From Armatimonadota bacterium (GTDB lineage Bacteria > Armatimonadota > Zipacnadia > JAUWAU01): a stretch of 64,000 bases of DNA. Every line of letters begins with the position of its first letter. The first letter of the stretch is position 1. Of this stretch, positions 53,448 through 60,180 are shown piece by piece. The position numbers and the translations under genes were made by a program. The stretch lies in NCBI GenBank assembly GCA_030601885.1, contig JAUWAU010000017.1:1-64000 (forward strand), read 5' to 3'. The notes beneath the pieces are model-generated. The model saw only the letters and a program-made list of their open reading frames with translations. It was not told the origin of the DNA and did no database searches.

Positions 53448-53559
53448 GTCGTAGCTCCGAGCAGCGCGCGGGCATCTTCGGCACCGTGCTGCCGCCCGCG
53501 CTTGCTTTGACACATCTGTGCCGTATGCGTTTCGGTGACGACGCCCGCCGGCTGCGGCC

Positions 53560-54474
53560 TCAGCTCTTCGCTTTGGATCTCCGCCGCTTCCGGCGCCGCT
53601 TGCTTTTCGCCTCCACGAGCACCTTCCCACGGCCGCCGCAGTACGAGCAGCGCACCGCGACCCACTCGCGGGCGCCGTGGCCGGTTGCATCGAGGCACTC
53701 GCGACAACTGCGGCCGCCCTTGGCCGTGCACGTGCCCTTGCCGCCGCAGTGCTCGCAGTCAGATAGCTGTTTCATCGGTGTGCATTCCCCCTTCACCGCC
53801 TCCCCGCACTGATATTCCTCGGCAGCGGCATAGCTTCCTCCCCGCGGTGCGAATGGGCCGGTGGCCGAGTCGGCGGCTATTGTCGGGGAAGCGAGCCGAT
53901 CGTTGGTCCAGGGATCTGCCGTGTTGCTGTAGCCGCGAAGCTCCCAGTAGCCTGGCCTGTCCTCAGAGATGAACTCGATCCGACGCACCCACTTGGCGCT
54001 CTTGTAGGCGTACTTCTTCGGGACCACGAGCCGCACCGGACCGCCGAACTTCTCCGGCAGTGGCTCGCCGTTCAGTCGATCTGCCAGGAGCACGTCGTCG
54101 TCCATCGCCACGTCCAAAGGCATGTTGGTACTGTAGCCGTCCTCGCTTTCGACATAGACGAAGTGTGCATCCGGCTGCGGTTTTGCTGCCTCCGCGATGG
54201 CGCCCAACAAGACGCCCTCCCAGCGGCACTCGAGCACCGACCATCCCTCGACGCAGTGAAAATCGGCGACGCGCCGGACTCGCGGTAGATCGAGGTACTC
54301 CTGCCACGAGAGCCGCAGCTCGGTCCGGACGAGGCCGCCAACCTCGAGGCGCCACGTGTCCGGATCGAAGGCAGGCTGGACGCCGAGGTCGATAACGCGC
54401 AGCTCGGCGACGGCGCGCTGTCGCGGAGGCAGACGATCGCGTTGTGGGCGCTGGCTTTTCGGGCCAGGTGACAT
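53560..54474 (-). CDS. Molybdopterin oxidoreductase (sulfite-oxidase fold) fused to a DnaJ-like zinc finger
   Basis: 304 residues. About 30-200 is a sulfite oxidase/MsrP-type molybdopterin domain with the Mo-binding Cys74 in DFHCVEGWS, ESEDGYSTNMPLD and GGPVRLVVPKKYAYKSAKW. The C terminus carries three CxxC pairs (240/243, 257/260, 276/279); the first and third are CEHCGGKG and CSYCGGRG, like the zinc motifs of DnaJ. It ends in a basic tail (KRRRKRRRSK). There is no signal peptide, although this fold is often exported. I know no standard family with this fusion. ATG at 54474 with GGGAGG 9 bases upstream; a longer frame to 54525 is possible. Confidence 0.8.
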   Translation of the reverse strand: MSPGPKSQRPQRDRLPPRQRAVAELRVIDLGVQPAFDPDTWRLEVGGLVRTELRLSWQEYLDLPRVRRVADFHCVEGWSVLECRWEGVLLGAIAEAAKPQPDAHFVYVESEDGYSTNMPLDVAMDDDVLLADRLNGEPLPEKFGGPVRLVVPKKYAYKSAKWVRRIEFISEDRPGYWELRGYSNTADPWTNDRLASPTIAADSATGPFAPRGGSYAAAEEYQCGEAVKGECTPMKQLSDCEHCGGKGTCTAKGGRSCRECLDATGHGAREWVAVRCSYCGGRGKVLVEAKSKRRRKRRRSKAKS

Positions 54475-54726
54475 GGATGAGCGCCTCCCGCGGCAGGCGT
54501 CGAGCCGTGGCGCACGGCGGCGCACCCAGCGCGCCCTCGCGATGTCCGCGCCCGCGGTCCCCCATGCTCCCGTTCCTTATGGTCGGTTGTTCTCCTCTTT
54601 CTCGATGCTGGACACTCCCCAAGCGCCTCGGTGATCGAGGACTTGTCGATCGCCAGAGCGAATGGGACGGGGCAAACGCGTCGCCTGATAACCTTAGATA
54701 GTCTTCCGGAGGAGGGGACTGAGGCA

Positions 54727-55308
54727 GTGGCAAAGATACTGGTTCAACGACCGGACATCAGTTACTTCTACCCCTTGCCCATCGTGCTGGTGAGCTGTGT
54801 GGACGAGGCGGGCAAGCCGAACATCATCACCATCGGCGCCTCGTCGGTGTGCTCGGCCCACCCGCCGACGGTTGGGGTCGCTATCGGCGTGCGTCAGTAC
54901 TCCCTTGGCCTCATTAACTTCACCCAGGACTTCGGCGTGAATATCCCCACGGCCGCGCAGCTCTGGGAGACCGACTATTGTGGCTCGGTGTCGGGCCGAG
55001 GGATGAACAAGTTCGAGGCGGCCGGGTTCACACCGCAGCCGTCCACGATCATCAAGTCGCCGCTGATAGAGGAATGCCCGGTCAGCATGGAGTGCAAGCT
55101 GATCCACACGGCGCACCTTGGGGACCACGATTGGCTCATCGGGGAGATCGTCGCCGTGCATGCGGACGACGCAGTGTTGGAACCCGGGGAACGCCTGGAT
55201 CGCGCCAAGACGGATCCCGTGTTCTCCTTTTGGGGGGAGTATTGGAGTGTCGGCCAGAAGCTGGCCGACTGGCACCATGCGCTGCGGGAGAAGGAGCGAA
55301 TGGTGTAG
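54727..55308 (+). CDS. Flavin reductase-like (DIM6/NTAB) FMN-binding protein
   Basis: 193 residues of the split-barrel flavin reductase family: YPLPIVLVSCVDEAGKPNII, TIGASSVCSAHPPTVGVAIG, FTQDFGVNIPT and a SWGK-like region at FSFWGEYWSVG. Such proteins bind FMN and reduce flavins or act as small oxidoreductases. I start at the GTG at 54727, 9 bases after GGAGGAGGGG; a frame from GTG 54631 adds 32 unconvincing residues. It is divergent from the molybdopterin gene; a redox partnership is only a guess. Confidence 0.82.
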   Translation: MAKILVQRPDISYFYPLPIVLVSCVDEAGKPNIITIGASSVCSAHPPTVGVAIGVRQYSLGLINFTQDFGVNIPTAAQLWETDYCGSVSGRGMNKFEAAGFTPQPSTIIKSPLIEECPVSMECKLIHTAHLGDHDWLIGEIVAVHADDAVLEPGERLDRAKTDPVFSFWGEYWSVGQKLADWHHALREKERMV

Positions 55309-55465
55309 CGTGCACGCCCGTGGTGGGCATCAGTGGGGCCTGCCTTGGTGCGGGGGCGCCAGGGAGAAGACGACGAGGCGGACACGGAGAGACCGCGTCC
55401 GCCTCGCACACGCCTCGACACAGTGCAACGCCGCTAACCGCAGTGTGCTCGCGGCCGATAGCCTG

Positions 55466-56146
55466 CTACGCGGCGGCACGTCGTCGTCGCAGCACGAAGA
55501 CTATGCCGGGAAGAGACAGCCCTAGCAGCACAAGGCTGCAGGGCTCGGGCGTGACCTGTCCCTTGACGCTCAACCCCTCGGCGCTCACGTGGCAATCGTA
55601 GGCCGGGTAGAAGAAGGCAAACCACAGCGTCTTGTCCGTAACGGCAGCATCATTCAGGTGGTTGAGCACGCTGGCGTTCTCGGTAGCGTCGAAGTGCCAC
55701 GTGTTGATGCCCTGTTCGAGGTCGCCCAAGTTCAGCCAGCTACTGTAATCGCTGAAGGTGCCTCCGTCGTACGCGTTGACCTGCCACTCCCAGTAGCCGG
55801 TGACTTCGCCCAGGTTCAGCGTGACATCCAGGGAGATCAAGTCCAGCGACGTGTCCAGCCACTCCTGCCCGCCGGCGTCATACGTACCCGCATCGTCCCA
55901 CGGGGGGTAGTGGATGTACTGCCCGCTCTCGAACTTCCAGCCCTCGCTGAAGGTGTCGATATCGATGGCCAGAACGCCGTCCGCTGTCCCTTTCGGTTGC
56001 TGATTTGAGAGGTAGAAGCTGGCGTCGTAGTCCGTTAGGTCGATGTGGTTCGGGCCAACGGCGGCTGCGCAGAGACTGGCACAGACGATAAGGGATAAGA
56101 GAACAGCGATGATGGCTCCGAGCCTAGAACACAGACGCTTTACCAT
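55466..56146 (-). CDS. PEP-CTERM sorting-signal protein
   Basis: 226 residues with an N-terminal signal peptide (LGAIIAVLLSLIVCASLCAA) and a C-terminal PEP-CTERM tripartite signal: TPEP, a hydrophobic helix (CSLVLLGLSLPGIVFVL) and RRRR. This signal is cut by exosortases and is a marker for extracellular-polysaccharide-linked sorting. The middle is a beta-rich domain with repeated Trp and Asp (DVTLNLGEVTGYWEWQVNAY). No exosortase is in the window. ATG at 56146 has GAGGTG 6 bases upstream; the longer open frame is not used. Confidence 0.88.
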   Translation of the reverse strand: MVKRLCSRLGAIIAVLLSLIVCASLCAAAVGPNHIDLTDYDASFYLSNQQPKGTADGVLAIDIDTFSEGWKFESGQYIHYPPWDDAGTYDAGGQEWLDTSLDLISLDVTLNLGEVTGYWEWQVNAYDGGTFSDYSSWLNLGDLEQGINTWHFDATENASVLNHLNDAAVTDKTLWFAFFYPAYDCHVSAEGLSVKGQVTPEPCSLVLLGLSLPGIVFVLRRRRAAA

Positions 56147-56309
56147 TCGACTCACCTCGGCCGTCGTTAGACGGGATTCGCTGTCGCGTCGAAGAGCAGG
56201 CGGGGACCGACCGCAAGAGCGACGGATGCGGTGAGTGCGGATATGATGCTGCCGCGGGGCAATGCCACAGTTTGGCCTTGCGACCCGCCTCCCTTCGACG
56301 AAGGGCCCC

Positions 56310-56318
56310 ATGATAGCA
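56310..56318 (-). promoter_or_regulatory. Possible extended -10 element for the PEP-CTERM gene
   Basis: TGCTATCAT on the minus strand matches an extended -10 (TGnTATnnT). No good -35 is present at 17 bases, consistent with that promoter class. It would leave a leader of about 160 bases. Confidence 0.35.
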
Positions 56319-56350
56319 TGTAGGCGTTTACCATTTCGTAACGATTGTGT

Positions 56351-56371
56351 AAAATGTTGCTGCAACATTTT
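56351..56371. promoter_or_regulatory. 21-base dyad, probable operator
   Basis: AAAATGTTGC-T-GCAACATTTT is a perfect 10+1+10 palindrome in a short AT-rich patch (56330-56372), unlike the GC-rich surroundings. It lies about 35 bases upstream of the possible extended -10 of the PEP-CTERM gene and looks like a repressor or activator site. The regulator is unknown. Confidence 0.5.
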
Positions 56372-56426
56372 TACGAGTCATTTGCAGGCTGTTGAGAATG
56401 TCCGCGGGCGGCAGTGTTGTGCCTGC

Positions 56427-56812
56427 TCATCGCGAGAGGGGTCGGGACCCCGAAGGACGGCTCAGGGGCGCGATGTTCTCGTCGGCCGCACGGAACTCGT
56501 CCCACAGGCGTTCCAGCAGTCGCGCCTCCTGACCGGCAGGCAAACGCATGATGACCTGGCAGATGTGCGTAGTGAGGCTCGCACCGGGGGCGCGGGTCTG
56601 ATCGGGCGTGGGTGGATAGATGATGTAGTCCATCGCGATGCCGGACATGCCCATGGTGACGGCAGCAGTTGTGCGCTCCTCGCAGAGGATTATGTGGCCG
56701 TCCGGAGGCGGATGGCTGACGGATATGGGCCGACGCCAGACCCCGGCGATCAGCCCATCGCGTCTGGGGCAATGCGGAATGCGGCGGAGTGCTTTGTATG
56801 GCTTGTCGGGCC
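56427..56812 (-). pseudogene. 5'-truncated copy of the secreted protein encoded at 58137-59147
   Basis: Reading the minus strand from about 56812 gives GPDKPYKALRRIPHCPRRDG, then LIAGVWRRPISVSHP, EERTTAAVTMGMSGIAMDYI and a tail ending at a stop at 56427. This matches the last third of the protein at 58137-59147 (GPEKPFRALGRIPHCPRGDG, TMGMSGIAMDYI). The upstream two thirds, with the signal peptide, are missing. The match stops next to the point where a different broken gene begins on the other strand. It is most likely a non-functional remnant. Confidence 0.75.
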
Positions 56813-56813
56813 A

Positions 56814-57172
56814 GAGAGGCGGGCGTGGACGAGGCGCTGCTGGCGGATGCGGAGGGACTCGTCATCGAGGCCGCAGTCAGCAACGTGTTCGCGGTGCGCG
56901 GCGAGGCGGTCTACACGCCGCCGCTCGAAGCGGGAGCGTTGCCGGGTATCACGCGGGCATGCGTCCTGGAGCTGCTCGCGGAGCGCGGCGTTGAGGTGAT
57001 CGAGGAGCCGCTGCCGCTGGCCGACGGCGGCGCGGCGGAGTTTCACGAGGCGTTCCTGACGAACTCGCTGATGGGGGTCATGGCGTTGACGAGGGTGGAT
57101 GGGGTGGCTGTCGGCGCCGGCGAGCCGGGGGCTGTGACGGCTGATGTGCGGCGGGCGTACGCCGCACTTTGA
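56814..57172 (+). pseudogene. 5'-truncated class IV aminotransferase (IlvE/PabC family)
   Basis: The frame from about 56814 reads REAGVDEALLADAEGLVIEA, AVSNVFAVRGEAVYTPPLEA and GALPGITRACVLELL, then EAFLTNSLMGVMALTRVDG and a stop. This is the C-terminal half of a branched-chain aminotransferase/aminodeoxychorismate-lyase-like protein. The N-terminal half with the PLP lysine is absent; the coding match begins right at the junction with the fragment on the other strand. An in-frame ATG at 56789 exists but reads through foreign sequence. A product, if made, could not be catalytic. Confidence 0.78.
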
Positions 57173-57197
57173 CACCGCGATCCGCGGGGGCTATACT
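57169..57197 (+). promoter_or_regulatory. Near-consensus sigma-70 promoter for a leaderless MNT/HepT mRNA
   Basis: TTGACA (57169-57174) and TATACT (57192-57197) with a 17-base spacer. The expected start site, seven bases past the -10, is 57204, the G of the GTG start codon. The first bases of the promoter overlap the end of the aminotransferase fragment. Confidence 0.75.
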
Positions 57198-57203
57198 GCG
57201 GGC

Positions 57204-57662
57204 GTGAGCACGAAGAGGGGCCAGAAGAAGAGCCGGATCGAGTTCGAGTCGAAGCTAGGGGAGCTTCGGGAGATATTCGCGGCTGCGGGGTGCGTAGTCG
57301 CGTACCTGCACGGGTCCTACGCCGAGGGCTGTGCGAGCGCCCTGTCAGACATTGACTTCGCCGTTCTGCTCCCTGACGACGTGCCGGAGTCCGAGTACAT
57401 GCGCCGCGAGATGGCCTTGACGGGCCGGGTCAGCCGGCTGCTGCACACCGACGACGTGGATGTGAAGGTGGTCAATCGCACGCCGCTGTTGTTCCAGGCG
57501 GAAGTGATTCGCACGGGTCAGCGCATCTATGTGGCGGACGAGGAGGCGCGGGTCTGGTGGGAATGGCGGACGATGAGCGAGTGGATGGACTTCCATCCGC
57601 TCCTCGACTACCAGGACAAGTGCTTCCTGGAGCGGATTCGGGAGGGGCACTTTGGACGGTAA
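57204..57662 (+). CDS. Minimal nucleotidyltransferase (MNT) antitoxin
   Basis: 152 residues of the DNA polymerase beta-like superfamily. Motif GSYAEGCASALSDIDFAVL carries Gly37-Ser38 and the metal-binding Asp49 and Asp51; the third Asp is in DDVDVKVVN (Asp86). In MNT/HepT systems this enzyme inactivates the toxin by adding AMP to a tyrosine. GTG 57204 coincides with the expected transcription start, so the mRNA is probably leaderless; the frame is open 20 codons upstream, but those lie in front of the promoter. It overlaps hepT by 11 bases. Confidence 0.87.
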   Translation: MSTKRGQKKSRIEFESKLGELREIFAAAGCVVAYLHGSYAEGCASALSDIDFAVLLPDDVPESEYMRREMALTGRVSRLLHTDDVDVKVVNRTPLLFQAEVIRTGQRIYVADEEARVWWEWRTMSEWMDFHPLLDYQDKCFLERIREGHFGR

Positions 57663-58077
57663 CTGGCACGTTATCAGCAGTGTTCTCCGCCAGCTCTCTG
57701 AGCGAATGCGAAGGCTGCTGGAGTATCAGGAGTCGCCGGATCCCCCCGGTGGCCGGACACTGCGCTACGAGGGCGCAGAGCGGTCGCTCGAGGTCGCCGC
57801 GATGTGCTGCTTCGACGCGGGGAACCACCTGATAGCGAGGTTGGGGCTGCCGCGAGCGGATTCGTACAGCGAGATCGGCAGCGTGCTGCGCGCGGCTGGC
57901 ATCATCTCCGAGGACACGGAGCAGTTCATGGGCGAGCTTGCCGACCTGCGCAATCGCCTCGCCCACGTGTACTGGCGGATCCGTCCGGACGAGGTCGAGC
58001 AAGCGATTCCCCGCCTGATACCGCAATTCGAGAGGTTCGCGCAGGAGATCCGGCAGTTCCTCGAGAGCCGGGACTGA
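57652..58077 (+). CDS. HepT-like (DUF86) HEPN ribonuclease toxin
   Basis: 141 residues, all-helical HEPN fold. The catalytic R-x4-H motif is Arg100 to His105 in LRNRLAHVYW, followed by the Tyr that the partner modifies in known systems (Y107). DAGNHLIARLG and YSEIGSVLRAAGII are also family-typical. The start is a TTG (57652), 6 bases after GGGAGGGG, overlapping the antitoxin gene. It is predicted to cleave RNA when free. Confidence 0.87.
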   Translation: MDGNWHVISSVLRQLSERMRRLLEYQESPDPPGGRTLRYEGAERSLEVAAMCCFDAGNHLIARLGLPRADSYSEIGSVLRAAGIISEDTEQFMGELADLRNRLAHVYWRIRPDEVEQAIPRLIPQFERFAQEIRQFLESRD

Positions 58078-58136
58078 CGGAGACGCGGGCGTGCGCAGTC
58101 CGGCGTCGCGCTCCCCTTAGTGCGCACAGGCCGTCC

Positions 58137-59147
58137 CTATGAGGGCGCCCGACTGACGGCAGCTATCCCCTGATGTGATCCCTCGAACTCATCCCACAGT
58201 CGTTCCACGACTTGCGTCTCCTGGCCATCCGGTAATCGCATGATGACGTGGCGGATGTGGGTGGTGAAGATTGCGCCGGGGGCGAGGCTCTGATCGAGCG
58301 TTGGCGGATAGATGATGTAGTCCATGGCGATGCCGGACATGCCCATGGTCACGGCCGCCGTCGTGCGGGGCTCGCAGAGCATGATGTGGCGATAGCCGCC
58401 CGGGGATGGGTGGCTGACGGATACGGGCCGATGCCAAACTCCGGCGACCAGGCCGTCACCTCGGGGGCAATGGGGAATGCGGCCGAGTGCTCTGAATGGC
58501 TTCTCGGGCCCAGTGATGTAACGGTCCAGGTGCGTGGCGCCAATGGACAGGTAGTTAACGAGTGCGCCCGTGGCGTCCCAGAAGAAGTGCCCCTTGTCCT
58601 CATTGACGCTGGTGTAACTGGCGAAGAACTGGCCATACTCCGTCAGGCTCTGGTTCGAGACGTTCTTCACTGTCTGCAGGCAGTCGTAAACCAGCCTGTC
58701 TTCCCCCTGGTGGTCGCGGAGGAACCACTCCTGAAACGTTGCCACGCCGTCGGTCAGATAGCGGCTCCGGATGCGTATCAGGTCCTCGTCCTGCTCCATG
58801 CCGCCCTCGGCCGGGCACAAACGAGGCCTTTTCTCATCCCCATACGGGTATCCGTCCCACCACTGCCACTCGCGGCAGTCCCAGGCGGCTCCCTCCCGGA
58901 CGAAGTCCGTCTCGCCGCCGGCCACGACGACGCTGCTCGGCCCGGTGTGGGGCGCGCCGCTGACTCGCACGGAGATCTCGCCAACGGGGGCGCCGTCGGT
59001 CGTGCGGACGTCGATCTTGAAGATGACCTGCTGGTCCTGAGTGGTACGAATGCAGGTGGAGTTCATGGCGTGGGCTCCCGTGGTGGATGGTAGGAACGGA
59101 AGAAGGGTGACCGGGAGGAAGGCAAGGATAGATAGGGCGTGCTGCAT
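58137..59147 (-). CDS. Secreted protein of unknown function, intact copy of a duplicated pair
   Basis: 336 residues. Signal peptide (ALSILAFLPVTLLPFLPSTT) followed by a body with HFFWDATGALVNYLSIGATH, RIPHCPRGDGLVAGVWHRP and TMGMSGIAMDYIIYPPT. Many Trp, Tyr and a few Cys suggest a folded beta-rich extracellular domain. I recognise no family. A truncated paralogue lies 1.3 kb away at 56427-56812. ATG at 59147 has GGAGG 6 bases upstream; the open frame extends 43 codons further but reads unlike protein. Confidence 0.7.
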   Translation of the reverse strand: MQHALSILAFLPVTLLPFLPSTTGAHAMNSTCIRTTQDQQVIFKIDVRTTDGAPVGEISVRVSGAPHTGPSSVVVAGGETDFVREGAAWDCREWQWWDGYPYGDEKRPRLCPAEGGMEQDEDLIRIRSRYLTDGVATFQEWFLRDHQGEDRLVYDCLQTVKNVSNQSLTEYGQFFASYTSVNEDKGHFFWDATGALVNYLSIGATHLDRYITGPEKPFRALGRIPHCPRGDGLVAGVWHRPVSVSHPSPGGYRHIMLCEPRTTAAVTMGMSGIAMDYIIYPPTLDQSLAPGAIFTTHIRHVIMRLPDGQETQVVERLWDEFEGSHQGIAAVSRAPS

Positions 59148-59220
59148 TGAGGGCCTCCGTCGTTCTCCTGGTGGGACCCCAGGCAGGCTGCGCCTGGGCC
59201 ACACAATGATGGTAGCCGTG

Positions 59221-60147
59221 CTACGGGCTCTGTTTCGCTGCCTCGAGGGCATCGGTGAGACGGCCGTTGGCCGCATCGAGGAGGCGCTGAGCCTCGGGAA
59301 GGTCTACGCCCAGGCCCGTCATCACGATGGCCGCTTTCACGTGGCCGCCGGCGGCTTCCAGCGCCTTGGCCGCATCGGAGTCGCTGACGCCGGTGGTGAG
59401 GCTGATAATGCGCCTGGCGCGTCTGACGAGCTTGGCGCTCCCGGCACGCAGATCGACCATCAGGTTGCTGCTCACCCGGCCCAGCTTCACCATTACAGTG
59501 GTGCTGAGCATGTTCAGGACGAGCTTCTCCGCCGTGGCCGCCTTCATCCGCGTCGAGCCGGTTACTACCTCCGGGCCGACGACCGGCTCAATGCTGATGT
59601 CGGCGCGCTGGGATAGAGGGGAACCCGGATTGCAGCTCACCGCGATAGTCACGGCGCCGACGCGTTTGGCTGCCTCAAGAGCGCCGAGCACGTAGGGCGT
59701 GCGGCCGCTTGCGCTGAGGCCCACTACGACGTCCCGTGGGCTCAGAGCTCTGGCGAGAAGATCCCGCCCGGCCTGCTCCGGGTCGTCTTCGGCGCCCTCC
59801 TGGGCGCGGAAAACGGCCGGCTCTCCGCCGGAGATGATTCCCTGCACCAGCTCCGGGTCGGTGCCGAACGTCGGTGGGCATTCGGCCGCGTCAATGATGC
59901 CCAGCCGGCCGCTGGTACCGGCCCCCACGTAGAACAGCCGGCCACCAGCCGCGAGCGCGGCATGAATGGCATCGGCCGCCGTCGCGATGCGAGGGATCTC
60001 TCGCTCGACGGCGGCCGGGACCGTCTTATCCTCGTCGTTGATGATGCGCAGTATATCGGCGGTGGACCTCCGGTCGAGGTCAGTGGAGGCGAGGTTGATC
60101 TGCTCGGTGACGTACGATGGGCTGGGCTCGGCGGACCGACGATTCAT
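59221..60147 (-). CDS. murQ: N-acetylmuramic acid 6-phosphate etherase MurQ
   Basis: 308 residues with one SIS domain. MurQ removes the lactyl ether from MurNAc-6-phosphate in peptidoglycan recycling, giving GlcNAc-6-phosphate. Family marks: TEQINLASTDLDRRSTADIL near the N terminus, FYVGAGTSGRLGIIDAAECP, PTFGTDPELVQGIISGGEPA, GLSASGRTPYVLGAL and GSTRMKAATAEKLVLNM. The set is complete. Ribosome binding site is weak. It lies 33 bases downstream of lon on the same strand. Confidence 0.94.
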   Translation of the reverse strand: MNRRSAEPSPSYVTEQINLASTDLDRRSTADILRIINDEDKTVPAAVEREIPRIATAADAIHAALAAGGRLFYVGAGTSGRLGIIDAAECPPTFGTDPELVQGIISGGEPAVFRAQEGAEDDPEQAGRDLLARALSPRDVVVGLSASGRTPYVLGALEAAKRVGAVTIAVSCNPGSPLSQRADISIEPVVGPEVVTGSTRMKAATAEKLVLNMLSTTVMVKLGRVSSNLMVDLRAGSAKLVRRARRIISLTTGVSDSDAAKALEAAGGHVKAAIVMTGLGVDLPEAQRLLDAANGRLTDALEAAKQSP

Positions 60148-60180
60148 GCTAGGTGAATGCCCGCGCCGGGCGCTGAGGGA

